Shown piece after piece: positions 13,333 through 21,833 of a stretch of DNA of 50,014 bases. The stretch is from a virus. The stretch covers positions 1 through 50,014 of the IMG/VR virus record IMGVR_UViG_3300031673_000079; one strand, written 5' to 3'. Position 1 is the first letter of the stretch. Every line of letters begins with the position of its first letter. The notes beneath the pieces were generated by a model. That model did no database searches. It saw only the letters and a program-made list of their open reading frames with translations, and was not told the origin of the DNA. Both the position numbers and the translations under genes were made by a program.

Positions 13333-13519
13333 GTATGAGGATCAGATATTGATCGGAACGAAAATAGAAGAAGAGCATCGTGCAACATACGAGTGGCTGA
13401 AACAGTGTTGGAGGGATGACGTTATGCCTTCGGCACACGCTTTGTTTTATCATATCGCGCTTGATCATCTAAAGGAAAGGCAGGATTATTATACCATACT
13501 AGAAAGGGCTCATCTATGA
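13322..13519 (+). CDS. DUF5661-like small protein
   Basis: 65 residues with GTKIEEEH (about 13-20), then a helical C-terminus ALDHLKERQDYYTILERA. The E-E-H plus H-L-x-E-x-x-D-Y-Y-x-x-L pattern resembles the DUF5661 family of small phage proteins, of unknown function. Coupled to the next gene through ATGA. Confidence 0.6.
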   Translation: MPSEYEDQILIGTKIEEEHRATYEWLKQCWRDDVMPSAHALFYHIALDHLKERQDYYTILERAHL

Positions 13520-13677
13520 CGCAAGAAGAAATAAAAATGAACGAACAGGGGCTAGCCATAGAATGGGCAGAAGAAATTATTAAAGGGGATAGACGCGGAA
13601 AAGGTGACGTTCATCATATTAAAGTATTATTAGAGACTATAAAGGAAAAGCAAGATGATAAAGCCAATAACCCTTAA
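13516..13677 (+). CDS. Small unknown protein (53 residues)
   Basis: Begins MTQEEIKMNEQGLAIEW; acidic helix then basic tail. ATGA overlap with the previous stop and 23-base overlap with the next start suggest translational coupling. No family recognised. Confidence 0.45.
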   Translation: MTQEEIKMNEQGLAIEWAEEIIKGDRRGKGDVHHIKVLLETIKEKQDDKANNP

Positions 13678-13909
13678 CGGAGAACAGTATTATCGGGTAA
13701 AACATTTCGCCGCTTTAACGAATAGAACAACGCAAACTATTTATAATTTGATACGCGATGGTAATTCAGTAAGAGAGCTCAAATCCATACATATAGCTGA
13801 GAACGTCTATATACCTGCTTCCGAATTGACAGAGTTCCCTTTTACGTCTCCTGGTCCGCATAGTGATCGTAGGATATATCATTTTAACGACAAAGGAGAA
13901 GTAGTATGA
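13655..13909 (+). CDS. Small helix-turn-helix protein
   Basis: 84 residues. The segment YRVKHFAALTNRTTQTIYNL (about 12-31) followed by IAENVYIPASEL fits an excisionase/MerR-like winged helix-turn-helix. It could regulate the early genes or act as an anti-CRISPR-associated type repressor; no integrase is present, so an excisionase role is unlikely. AAGGAAAAGC precedes the ATG. Confidence 0.55.
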   Translation: MIKPITLNGEQYYRVKHFAALTNRTTQTIYNLIRDGNSVRELKSIHIAENVYIPASELTEFPFTSPGPHSDRRIYHFNDKGEVV

Positions 13910-14577
13910 GCCGCTTAATTACAACGTCACTTCTTGATTCTATTGACTGGTGTCGCAAAGCTCCCGATTCTGCATGTCCTGACGTACCTGGAAAGACATG
14001 GAAGGAAAAGGCGTATGACGATCTTAAAAATACTTTGGGACGCGGCGAATGGCGTTCGAACCCCGCTATTGATAGAGGGAATAGTTTTGAGAGGCAAATA
14101 TACTCTATTTTGACAGACAGAATGGAAGAGAAAGTAGCGTGCTCTGACACGTTTAGAAAAATACTTTATCAATGCAAAGGCGGAGAATTTCAGAAAAAGA
14201 CAAAAATTATTATAGAATTAGACGATATTGATTATCTTTTATACGGAAGGATAGATGTTTTCTTCCCTGATCATATTATTGATATCAAAACTACTGGTAA
14301 GTATGGTGGTAAAGATAAATATCTTTCCACCGCTCAACATTTAATTTATTGTTTTTCAGAAAATATCAAGGATTTTGAATATGTCATCGCAGAGTTTGCT
14401 GAAGAAGAATCAAACGACATACGCCATGTATATAATGTTAGATATCACATGGAAGATCGGGATAAAGTAGAAGATGAGCTGAAAAATCGTATTTATTCCG
14501 CAATGATGTGGTTGGAGAACTTTCCTGAACCAAGAGATTTGAAAGAACTATATCTTAAAACGTATTGCAGATACTAA
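13906..14577 (+). CDS. PD-(D/E)XK exonuclease-like protein (Cas4/RecB type)
   Basis: 223 residues. Core motif GRIDVFFPDHIIDIKTTGK (about 106-124) gives the Asp and the D-x-K pair of the PD-(D/E)XK fold; DRGNSFERQ (about 56-64) is a likely motif I, and STAQHLIYCF (about 132-141) resembles the C-terminal Q-x3-Y motif of RecB-type nucleases. Probably a DNA exonuclease for recombination or replication. No Cys cluster is seen, unlike Cas4. Coupled to the upstream gene by ATGA. Confidence 0.75.
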   Translation: MSRLITTSLLDSIDWCRKAPDSACPDVPGKTWKEKAYDDLKNTLGRGEWRSNPAIDRGNSFERQIYSILTDRMEEKVACSDTFRKILYQCKGGEFQKKTKIIIELDDIDYLLYGRIDVFFPDHIIDIKTTGKYGGKDKYLSTAQHLIYCFSENIKDFEYVIAEFAEEESNDIRHVYNVRYHMEDRDKVEDELKNRIYSAMMWLENFPEPRDLKELYLKTYCRY

Positions 14578-14639
14578 CGAGCATAACGATATGATTGGGT
14601 ATCCCAACGCTGAAAGTGAGAGGATTAAAGGAAGGTTGC

Positions 14640-15203
14640 ATGAAAATCGATACGGACGACGAAGCGCTTGCGACGATCAGAGATGCGCTAACGTGGATGG
14701 ATCATTTTGCAAAACGCCACTGTGACGGAACCATCGAGAACGCGGCAAATGAAGCTCTCGATGCTTTGGCCCTTCTCGGCGCCGAGGACACGCCGAGCGT
14801 GCCGATGGCGAGAGTGAGGATCAGAGAGGTGAAATGGTGGGGTCCGCGCGGCGCCGAGTATCTATATGCTACAGACAAGGACGAGGCGATTGAAGCAATT
14901 ATCGACGGCCTCGATGCTTTTCCAGAAAAGATTGAGATATGCGGCTATGCCGAGATGCTACCCGACTGGGCGCACTATGCCCCGCTTGAATCCATGCTTG
15001 ATAATCTCGACGAGGAATACGGCGATCCCGACGGCGGTTATACTAAGCCCACCCCAGACATGAAAAAGGCAGAGGAGGCATTCATGTCAGTCATCGCTGA
15101 GGAATACGAACCCTGGACCTGCGAAGTAATCACGCAAGAAACCATCGATGTTGCCGAGTGGATTAAGGTCCATCGCCCTGATTGGCTGGGGGTATCACTA
15201 TGA
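14640..15203 (+). CDS. Unknown acidic protein, paralogue family member 2
   Basis: 187 residues. The N-terminal half (1-60) carries the IRDALTWM and ANEALDALALL..EDTPSV segments shared with the gene at 15200 and, more loosely, 9698. The rest is acidic with a WWGPRGAEYLYA strand and a DEYGDP loop. ATG at 14640 follows AAGGAAGG; earlier in-frame starts lack one. GC content jumps sharply here compared with the preceding AT-rich genes, suggesting an acquired block (14.6-16.5 kb). Confidence 0.6.
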   Translation: MKIDTDDEALATIRDALTWMDHFAKRHCDGTIENAANEALDALALLGAEDTPSVPMARVRIREVKWWGPRGAEYLYATDKDEAIEAIIDGLDAFPEKIEICGYAEMLPDWAHYAPLESMLDNLDEEYGDPDGGYTKPTPDMKKAEEAFMSVIAEEYEPWTCEVITQETIDVAEWIKVHRPDWLGVSL

Positions 15204-15364
15204 CCGACGAGAACAGGGCGAAGATTCGCGAGGCGCTGACGTGGATGGCGAATGAGGCTCTGGATGCCCTGGCCCTCCTCGACGCCGAGGACACGCCGAG
15301 CGTTTTGGGAGGTCAGTTCACTTGTGGAGAGTGCAACGATGCAAGACAGACTTGCATATTGTAG
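15200..15364 (+). CDS. Small protein, paralogue family member 3 (54 residues)
   Basis: Begins MTDENRAKIREALTWM, nearly the same opening as the 9698 product and the same ANEALDALALL block as the 14640 product, apparently a chimera or deletion derivative. ATGA overlap with the previous gene. Ends with a CGECNDARQTC segment. Confidence 0.45.
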   Translation: MTDENRAKIREALTWMANEALDALALLDAEDTPSVLGGQFTCGECNDARQTCIL

Positions 15365-15452
15365 ATCGATTGCTAATCGCTTCGGCTACACGATTTCCGA
15401 GGACGACGCGTTCGACTGCGAAACGCCGAAGAATGTTCCCGAGCTGGAATAA
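15339..15452 (+). CDS. Small unknown protein (37 residues)
   Basis: Begins MQDRLAYCRSIANRFGY with TGGAGAG upstream; overlaps the end of the preceding gene by 26 bases in another frame. Short, so only moderately supported. Confidence 0.3.
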   Translation: MQDRLAYCRSIANRFGYTISEDDAFDCETPKNVPELE

Positions 15453-15466
15453 CCAAGGAGTGCCAG

Positions 15467-16228
15467 ATGGAAACTCTAGAAATTCATAATCAAGAAGACT
15501 ATGACGCCAACAAAGATTTCGATGGCATTTTGATAATCAAGGCGGGCTTGGTCAGGGCCTCGGGCAACGCGCCCGTCTGGGCCTCGGGCAACGCGACCGT
15601 CATGGCCTCGGGCAACGCGACCGTCATGGCCTCGGGCAACGCGACCGTCAGGGCCTGGGACAACGCGACCGTCGAGGCCTGGGGCAACGCGACCGTCGAG
15701 GCCTCGGGCAACGCGACCGTCGAGGCCTCGGGCAACGCGACCGTCAGGGCCTGGGACAACGCGCCCGTCTGGGCCTCGGGCAATGCGATCGTCATGGCCT
15801 CGGGCAACGCGACCGTCATGGCCTCGGGCAACGCGACCGTCAGGGCCTGGGACAACGCGGCCGTCATGGCCCGGGACAACACAACCGTCGAGGCCTCGGG
15901 CAACGCGACCGTCGAGGCCTCGGGCAACGCGACCGTCGGGGCCTCGGGCAACGCGACCGTCAGGGCCTCGGGCAACGCGACCGTCGGGGCCTGGGACAAC
16001 GCGACCGTCATGGCCTCGGGCAACGCGACCATCAGGGCCTCGGGCAACGCGACCGTCAAGGCCTCGGGCAACGCGACCGTCGAGGCCTGGGGTAACGCGA
16101 CCGTCGAGGCCTGGGGCAACGCGACCGTCGAGGCCTCGGGCAACGCGACCGTCATGACCTCGGGCAACGCGACCGTCATGACCTCGGGCAACGCGACCGT
16201 CGAGGCCTACGCGGGAGAGGAAGTATGA
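15467..16228 (+). CDS. Octapeptide-repeat protein (ASGNATVx), predicted beta-solenoid
   Basis: 253 residues. A 30-residue head (METLEIHNQEDYDANKD) is followed by about 27 copies of an 8-residue unit ASGNATVx or AWGNATVx with Arg, Glu, Met or Trp at the variable place. Such regular short repeats with inward Ala/Val favour a beta-helix like that of hexapeptide or pentapeptide proteins, which in some cases mimic DNA. The 24-bp units are nearly identical at the DNA level, so the array is evolving fast by recombination. AAGGAG ribosome site. Function unknown. Confidence 0.75.
   Translation: METLEIHNQEDYDANKDFDGILIIKAGLVRASGNAPVWASGNATVMASGNATVMASGNATVRAWDNATVEAWGNATVEASGNATVEASGNATVRAWDNAPVWASGNAIVMASGNATVMASGNATVRAWDNAAVMARDNTTVEASGNATVEASGNATVGASGNATVRASGNATVGAWDNATVMASGNATIRASGNATVKASGNATVEAWGNATVEAWGNATVEASGNATVMTSGNATVMTSGNATVEAYAGEEV
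15552..16206. repeat. About 27 tandem 24-bp repeats
   Basis: The unit contains GGCAACGCGACCGTC followed by a variable codon and GCCTCG or GCCTGG. The unit length is a multiple of three, and all copies are in frame within the 15467 gene. Confidence 0.95.
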
Positions 16229-16539
16229 GACTAGCAAGGGCAATCATCGCCGATCTGATCGGCGCGATAGAAGACGTGGACCCGAGGATGCGCTACGTCA
16301 ACGCGCAGATCGATCGGGCAACGCTCGCCGAGGCGCGGGAGTTCATTACTAAGCCTCAGCCCGAACTCGACTGGGATGTGTCACTAATTCGCACCGCACT
16401 TCGGCGCAAGGTTTCGCCGTGGAGCAGCGAAGAGAAGGAGGCCATTGACCGGCTTGCCAGTCACCCACAGAGCGCGGAGCAAGCTTTCTGTAATACGGCA
16501 ACTGAGGCATATTGCATACGGCGATCTCTCCGTTGCTAG
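16225..16539 (+). CDS. Unknown protein (104 residues)
   Basis: ATGA overlap with the repeat protein. N-terminal helix-rich part (1-48) and a second part with PWSSEEKEAIDRL. No family recognised. Last gene of the GC-rich island; the next gene is AT-rich. Confidence 0.5.
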   Translation: MRLARAIIADLIGAIEDVDPRMRYVNAQIDRATLAEAREFITKPQPELDWDVSLIRTALRRKVSPWSSEEKEAIDRLASHPQSAEQAFCNTATEAYCIRRSLRC

Positions 16540-16589
16540 CCATTCGCGTACACGAAGCGCCGAAGGAAAAGAAAACGCTGGGAGGAATT

Positions 16590-16793
16590 ATGTACGATGA
16601 ATTAAAAGAATGCCCTTTCTGTGGTAAAAAAGGAGATTATCTTAATGTTCAATACGAAGGGGAAATGCTCGAAAAAGGAGAAATTAAAAAATATTGGGTA
16701 GAATGCGATTATTGTGGTTGTATAGGGCCTTCCAGTTACGATGAGGATCAAACAATAGAACAATGGAATGAAAGAAAAGGTAATTGTACTTGA
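16590..16793 (+). CDS. Lar-like restriction alleviation protein
   Basis: 67 residues with LKECPFCGKK (Cys8, Cys11), CDYCGCIGP (Cys38, Cys41), and the final IEQWNERKG typical of the Lar family of zinc-ribbon proteins. In lambdoid phages Lar modulates type I restriction; phage homologues are common and mostly untested. ATG at 16590 has GGGAGGAATT upstream. The stop overlaps the next start. Confidence 0.75.
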   Translation: MYDELKECPFCGKKGDYLNVQYEGEMLEKGEIKKYWVECDYCGCIGPSSYDEDQTIEQWNERKGNCT

Positions 16794-18424
16794 TGAAAGA
16801 GGCTCATTTTATTCATAAGACAAAGCCTTATGAGCACCAGATAGAAGCGGTACATTACTGTTATGGGAAGAAATATTTTGCCCTACTAATGGAGCAAGGT
16901 ACCGGAAAAAGTAAGGTGCTGATCGATATTGCATCTAACCTATTTTTGGAGAAAAAGATAGATGCAGTCATGTTAATAGCGCCTAAAGGTGTACAACAGC
17001 AATGGTCAAACGAACAGATTCCTACGCATTCTCCTATTCCATATACAGATACAGTATGGGAACTTTCTGTATCATCAAAGAAACAAAGGGAAACAGAAAA
17101 ATTCATTCGCACAAAATCGAAGGGACTGAAATGGTTTTGTATTAACGTAGAAGCCTTCAGTAGAGACACACATCTATCTCTGTTCAAGTCTTTTCTAAAG
17201 TATAATCGCACATTTCTTGTCATTGATGAAGCGACAAGAATTAAGAACCCGACCGCACAAAGAACAGTAAATATTATACAGGGACTTTCTGATGTGATTA
17301 AAGTAGGAAAAAGAATAATGAGTGTCACTCCTCTTTCAGTGTACCGTGCTATTTTAACAGGAACGATGGTTACAAATAGTCCTTACGATATTTGGAGCAT
17401 GATGGAATTTTTAGAGCATAATTATCTTGGGTTAGACTATTACTCCTTCAAAAATCATTACGGTATCGAGAAGCGCACGAATATCCCTGGGAGTTATAAA
17501 TCATATACTAGAAAGATAACCACTAAGGAGATTGCAAATGTTAGACAGTACCTTGCACGCGGGAAAAGCATTGAAGAAACAGCTAATATTATGTCTTTAT
17601 CAGAGTCGAGTATACGCTTTCTTAAAGATAACCCTTTGGTTCAGGCCCCTTATAAAAATCTGGATGAGCTTAAAGCGAAAATTGCTCCAATATCTTTTAT
17701 CATAAGAAAAATAGACTGCCTAGATCTTCCTCCTAAGATTTACGAGAAGCTGTATGTGGAGTTATCAAATGATCAGAAAGTTGCATACAAGACGCTCATT
17801 AAAGAACTTTCGGCAGAATACAACGGGGCACAACTTAATGTACTTAATAAGCTCACTCTTCTTGGAAGGCTTGGGCAAATATGTGGTGGCTTCTTCCCAA
17901 GCAATAACGAGCAAGAAACGATACTTATCCCATTTACATCGAATCCGAAGCTCGATGCGTTAGTAGAAGACCTTGAAGAATGCGCAGACTGGCCGGTTAT
18001 AGTAATTGCTGCTTTTGTAGCGGAGATCAAAGCGATTTATGCGCGCTTATGCAAGGAGTATCCTGATGAGAAAATCGAGTATATCTGTGGAGAAGTCACG
18101 ACTAACCGTACCGATATCATTGAGTCTTTTAAAAGGGGAGAAATCAAAATACTTATTGTCAATGCTAGAACAGTTGGCAGTGGGTATAACTTGCAAATAT
18201 CACACGTTCAGTATTTTTACTCTAATACGTATTCGATGGAAGATCGAGAACAGATCGAAGATAGGATACATCGTGATGGCCAGAAATCTGAGACTGTTCT
18301 CTATAAGGATATTATAGCTAAAAATACTATAGACGAAAAGATTATAACTATACTACAGCAAAAGAAAGACTTACTTGAATATATGCGCGACAAAACGCTA
18401 GACGAATTTTTAGGATGCCTATGA
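16793..18424 (+). CDS. SNF2-family DEAD-like ATPase/helicase
   Basis: 543 residues, superfamily 2. Motif I MEQGTGKSK (33-41), motif II VIDEAT, motif III LTGTMV, and the C-terminal RecA lobe with VGSGYNLQ (motif V) and DRIHRDGQK (motif VI). It would translocate on duplex DNA, removing proteins or remodelling forks. Phage versions commonly sit in replication modules beside AEP primases, as here. Start ATG forms TGATG with the upstream stop. Opens the AT-rich replication block. Confidence 0.92.
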   Translation: MKEAHFIHKTKPYEHQIEAVHYCYGKKYFALLMEQGTGKSKVLIDIASNLFLEKKIDAVMLIAPKGVQQQWSNEQIPTHSPIPYTDTVWELSVSSKKQRETEKFIRTKSKGLKWFCINVEAFSRDTHLSLFKSFLKYNRTFLVIDEATRIKNPTAQRTVNIIQGLSDVIKVGKRIMSVTPLSVYRAILTGTMVTNSPYDIWSMMEFLEHNYLGLDYYSFKNHYGIEKRTNIPGSYKSYTRKITTKEIANVRQYLARGKSIEETANIMSLSESSIRFLKDNPLVQAPYKNLDELKAKIAPISFIIRKIDCLDLPPKIYEKLYVELSNDQKVAYKTLIKELSAEYNGAQLNVLNKLTLLGRLGQICGGFFPSNNEQETILIPFTSNPKLDALVEDLEECADWPVIVIAAFVAEIKAIYARLCKEYPDEKIEYICGEVTTNRTDIIESFKRGEIKILIVNARTVGSGYNLQISHVQYFYSNTYSMEDREQIEDRIHRDGQKSETVLYKDIIAKNTIDEKIITILQQKKDLLEYMRDKTLDEFLGCL

Positions 18425-18696
18425 GAATAGATAGAATAGAATTATCATTTAACCAGCGGGTCACCCCAGTTTGTGAGTTTATGATGTACGATATGGATCA
18501 TAATATAACACACTATACGCGCTGTAATGAATACGCTAAAATATACTGTAGTGAAAGAGGAATGTCGATAATACAAGGAGGCGCAATAGAAAAAAGAGTA
18601 AAGAAAATAATACGTCTTTGTGAGGAACATTACAAAGAATTGAAGAAGCTCGTTCCAGATTTAGAGGAGGTGAATAGTGAACGACACATTTCTTGA
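18421..18696 (+). CDS. Unknown protein (91 residues)
   Basis: Coupled by ATGA to the SNF2 gene. Contains Cys residues near 20, 38 and 46 and a basic helical C-terminus. An in-frame ATG two codons earlier (18415) is an alternative start. The end overlaps the next gene by 20 bases. No family recognised. Confidence 0.55.
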   Translation: MRIDRIELSFNQRVTPVCEFMMYDMDHNITHYTRCNEYAKIYCSERGMSIIQGGAIEKRVKKIIRLCEEHYKELKKLVPDLEEVNSERHIS

Positions 18697-19225
18697 TGAT
18701 TTTATAGATGATAGCAAATCTGCTATCGAAGAAGTAATGGCGTATATCAATGTTGTTGAAGCCCTAGATCATGATATACAACTTCTTGAAGATCAGTTAA
18801 AAGAAAAGAAAGAAAGGTATGATGAACTAGTTAAAGAGACTCTTCCCACGCTTCTGGCAGAGAACGGACTTGATAGTATGACGTTGGCTAATGGAAAGAA
18901 GCTAACTATAAAAGAAGATATTTTTGTATCTCTTCCTAAAAACGACATAGGAAGAAAGGCGGTTCTTACATGGCTTGCTAAGAACGGGGGAGTAGATTTG
19001 ATTAAAGAAGATATGATTGTAGAGGCTCCTCCTGAAGAACTTAAAACGTTCTTATCTATGCGGGGGATATCTTACGCCCAGGATACCTCCGTTAACGGTA
19101 ATAGTCTTAAAGCATGGTTTAGGCGTAAATTAGGAATGACCAAAGGATCACAACAAGAAATTGATCTTAATATGGTTCCTAAAGAAGCTAATCTCTATAT
19201 AGAAAGGAGGGCAGAAATAAAATGA
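18677..19225 (+). CDS. DUF7173-like phage protein
   Basis: 182 residues, GTG start with GAGGAGG upstream. A coiled-coil (about 25-60), then LLAENGLDSMTLANGKKLTI, a DIFVSLPK strand, VLTWLAKNGG, and a C-terminal LKAWFRRKL helix. This order resembles a family found in podo- and siphovirus replication modules (name from memory). Role unknown, perhaps a replication accessory factor. Confidence 0.65.
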   Translation: MNDTFLDDFIDDSKSAIEEVMAYINVVEALDHDIQLLEDQLKEKKERYDELVKETLPTLLAENGLDSMTLANGKKLTIKEDIFVSLPKNDIGRKAVLTWLAKNGGVDLIKEDMIVEAPPEELKTFLSMRGISYAQDTSVNGNSLKAWFRRKLGMTKGSQQEIDLNMVPKEANLYIERRAEIK

Positions 19226-19446
19226 CAAAGAAGGATGATGGAGTAAGACTAGAGAAGTATTTCGAGAATGATGATTTTGACGATCCGATTGACGAAGATG
19301 AAGATGAAGATGAAGATGAAGATGAAGATGAAGATGAAGACGAAGACGAAGACGAAGACGAAGACGAAGACGAAGACGAAGACGAAGACGAAGACGAAGA
19401 CGAAGACGAAGACGAAGATGAATCTTATGAGGAGGAGGAAAAATGA
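19222..19446 (+). CDS. Acidic Asp-Glu repeat protein
   Basis: 74 residues: a normal 24-residue head (MTKKDDGVRLEKYF), then about 21 Asp-Glu pairs, then ESYEEEEK. The run is coded by GAAGAT then GAAGAC hexamers, a pure microsatellite. Between two coupled genes (ATGA on both sides), so it is translated. Polyanionic tails can mimic DNA and occupy binding proteins; the neighbouring product is ssDNA-binding-like. Length may be an assembly estimate. Confidence 0.65.
   Translation: MTKKDDGVRLEKYFENDDFDDPIDEDEDEDEDEDEDEDEDEDEDEDEDEDEDEDEDEDEDEDEDEDESYEEEEK
19291..19425. repeat. GAAGAT/GAAGAC hexanucleotide repeat
   Basis: About 22 hexamers, the first third GAAGAT and the rest GAAGAC, in frame within the 19222 gene. 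The sharp switch of third base marks two expansion events. Confidence 0.95.
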
Positions 19447-20195
19447 GCGATTTTCTTGATGATTTTTCGGGTCAAGGTTATGAGGATTTTGGATCGAATA
19501 GCTATCAAGTTCCTTTTTTAAAAATAGCACAATCATTGAGCCCCGAAGTTAAGAAACAAAAACCCGAATATATAGAGGGGCTAGAACCGGGACAATTTTT
19601 CAACACACTTACGAAAAAGAATTATGGTTCGACTATTAGACTCATTCCTCTTAGACAGAAGGGAATTTGGCTTGAATTTGAGCCTAACCAAGGACCTTTC
19701 AGAGGAGCCCACGCCCCTGGTTCTATTCCTACTGCTGGTGATACTTATGAAGATGGATTGAAGACGCTAAAAGGAAATAATCTTATCGACACTATGGTGT
19801 TTTATTGTCTTATTGAAGGAGAACTTGAAACGGGGCCGATTATTTTTTCACTTTATAAGTCTGGTATTAAACATGCTAAAACATGGAATAGTCTTATTAT
19901 GACTTCTAAAACTACTAGCGGTAAGCAGGCTCCCTATTTTGGTTCCGTATGGGAAGTTACCACACAATTTAACCAGAACGATCAAGGAGATTGGTTTCAG
20001 ATAGGAGCAGGTAAATCTAGTAATATTAAGCGTATACGGAGTATTACTAAAGATGAACTAGACTTATATGTTCTTCCCGCGCGTAATATTTTGAAAGATA
20101 TTGATCGTCGAGCGGACTATGCACAAATAACAGGGGGAGAGACAAGAATAGCGCTTACCGAGTCCACTGAATCTATAGCTAAGTCAGACTTCTAG
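19443..20195 (+). CDS. ssDNA-binding-like replication protein
   Basis: 250 residues beginning MSDFLDDFSGQGYEDFG. The VPFLKIAQSLSPE...YIEGLEPGQFFN opening and the later IPLRQKGIWLEFEP strand recur in many phages directly before primase/polymerase genes, where such proteins are annotated as single-stranded DNA binding or of unknown function. An OB-like fold is inferred. Coupled by ATGA to the acidic protein. Confidence 0.6.
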   Translation: MSDFLDDFSGQGYEDFGSNSYQVPFLKIAQSLSPEVKKQKPEYIEGLEPGQFFNTLTKKNYGSTIRLIPLRQKGIWLEFEPNQGPFRGAHAPGSIPTAGDTYEDGLKTLKGNNLIDTMVFYCLIEGELETGPIIFSLYKSGIKHAKTWNSLIMTSKTTSGKQAPYFGSVWEVTTQFNQNDQGDWFQIGAGKSSNIKRIRSITKDELDLYVLPARNILKDIDRRADYAQITGGETRIALTESTESIAKSDF

Positions 20196-20204
20196 TTCTA
20201 CTTT

Positions 20205-20240
20205 AAGGCCATGGTATAAGTATATCATGGCCTTTATATT
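20205..20240 (+). terminator. Possible weak terminator or RNA-processing hairpin
   Basis: AAGGCCATG (20205-20213) pairs with CATGGCCTT (20226-20234), followed by an AT-rich but interrupted T stretch. It would lower rather than stop transcription into the primase gene. Confidence 0.5.
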
Positions 20241-20259
20241 TGTTTAAGAGGGGTCTTAT

Positions 20260-21825
20260 GTGGACATATCACTTAATGATGTCGAAGATTTTAGCGCTAT
20301 ATTTCAAGGAAACCAACAGGCGCATGGAATATTTATTCCGTTTAAAAAAAATGTAGAGGGGAAAAAAATAGAAGGCAAAGCTGCTACCGCTAATGAATAT
20401 GTTTCAGCTTCGCTGTACGAAAAACATTTAAAAGGAGAACAAGGTTTAGGTATAGTTCCTATACGACAAGATGGTACATGCAGTTTTGCTGTTATTGATG
20501 TAGATAAATATGATTCTAGTTGTAACGATATAGTTAGAGCAATATATAAGCATAATTTACCATTAGTTCCTTTTAGATCAAAGAGCGGCGGATTACACTT
20601 ATACCTTTTTCTGGAAATAACCACACAAGCTAAACAAGTAGTAAAAGTAATGAATCACTTTCGCCGTCTATTTAGTTTGAAAAAAGATACAGAGATATTT
20701 CCTAAACAAACAACATTAAAAGAGGGGGATAGCGGAAATTGGATAAACCTTCCTTATTTTAATATGGAGGATACTAAGCAATATCTTATAGATGAAGACT
20801 TAAGTCCTGTTAATCTCAATATGGCTATCCAGATCGTTAAAACTAAAAAAGTGCTACCTGAAAGATTTTCTAAACTCACTGAGGAACTACCGTTAAGCGA
20901 CGCTCCTCCTTGCTTACAAAGCATCTATATATTAGGGAATATCGATCATGATAGAAATCTTTACCTGTTTTCTCTCGCACGTTACTACAAGGCGAAAGAA
21001 GGAGATGATTTTGAATACGCAGTTGCAGCAGCTAATAATGAGTTGGCTAGCCCCATAACACTAGATGAGCTATCTAATACCGTTATTAAGGCACATAAGA
21101 AAAAGAACTATAGTTATAAATGTAAGGAAGAACCTATATGTTCTATCTGCGATAAAATTGAGTGTAAATTACGTAAGTATGGTATAGGTGGAGCGGAAGT
21201 AAGTGACGTATCTTACGAAGAATTCATTCAGTATGGCACCGAAGAACCTTATTATGAGTGGATAATTAATGGAGCGCCTTTAACATTCTTTTCCGAAGCG
21301 GATATTATCAATCAAATGAAGTTTAGAGAGCTGTGCGTTAGAAAGTTACATTTTCTTCCTTTCAAGCAAACAGATTTCAATTGGACGGGAATAGTAAACA
21401 CCGCTCTTCATAATGTAATAATAAAGGACGAAGAAGAAAAGTCCGGTATGTCTATGTCTTCTGCACAGTTATTCAGAGAGTATCTTATTGAGTTTCTTAC
21501 AAAACGGGCTCCGGCGGCAAACGTCGAACAGATTCTAGTCGATCGTGTCTATAGAGATACTGTGGAAGGAGGCTATATATTTAAACCTAAAAATCTTCAT
21601 GTATTCCTCGTTCAACAAAAGCAATTTCGTGCTTATGGTTTACAACAAATGAGCGAGAAGCTGAAGAGTATGGGAGCTTATCCAAAGCAATACTATGTGC
21701 CTACTAAAAAAACGACAGTACGCGTATGGATAGCACCTTTTACAGGACTAGAGAAATATATAGAAATGGTTCCAGAAGATATTGAGATAGACTTTCTTGA
21801 TGAAGTAAAGAACGAAGATTACTAG
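20260..21825 (+). CDS. AEP-superfamily primase, TOTE-like
   Basis: 521 residues, GTG start with GAGGGG upstream. Primes DNA synthesis. Catalytic features: FAVIDVDKYD (about 75-84, the DxD metal site), SKSGGLHLYLF (about 107-117, the G-x-H motif) and INLPY near 168. This resembles the primase of TOTE conflict systems. A CKEEPICSICDKIECK cluster (about 287-302) gives four or more cysteines for zinc or Fe-S. The C-terminal third (about 380-480) resembles a primase C-terminal helical domain and may bind DNA. It carries no helicase domain; helicases are separate neighbours. Confidence 0.82.
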   Translation: MDISLNDVEDFSAIFQGNQQAHGIFIPFKKNVEGKKIEGKAATANEYVSASLYEKHLKGEQGLGIVPIRQDGTCSFAVIDVDKYDSSCNDIVRAIYKHNLPLVPFRSKSGGLHLYLFLEITTQAKQVVKVMNHFRRLFSLKKDTEIFPKQTTLKEGDSGNWINLPYFNMEDTKQYLIDEDLSPVNLNMAIQIVKTKKVLPERFSKLTEELPLSDAPPCLQSIYILGNIDHDRNLYLFSLARYYKAKEGDDFEYAVAAANNELASPITLDELSNTVIKAHKKKNYSYKCKEEPICSICDKIECKLRKYGIGGAEVSDVSYEEFIQYGTEEPYYEWIINGAPLTFFSEADIINQMKFRELCVRKLHFLPFKQTDFNWTGIVNTALHNVIIKDEEEKSGMSMSSAQLFREYLIEFLTKRAPAANVEQILVDRVYRDTVEGGYIFKPKNLHVFLVQQKQFRAYGLQQMSEKLKSMGAYPKQYYVPTKKTTVRVWIAPFTGLEKYIEMVPEDIEIDFLDEVKNEDY

Positions 21826-21833
21826 GAGAGACT

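Noticed and set aside
13655-14577. Excisionase plus Cas4 of a CRISPR or integration module
   Set aside because: No integrase, cas1 or cas2 nearby and the nuclease lacks the Cas4 cysteine cluster.
15476-16243. Opposite-strand frames of 230-255 codons over the 24-bp repeats
   Set aside because: The repeat unit is a multiple of three without stops in any frame; only the plus frame has a ribosome site and a unique head region.
19249-19536. Minus-strand frame of alternating Phe-Val/Phe-Ile
   Set aside because: It is the reverse of the GAAGAC/GAAGAT microsatellite.
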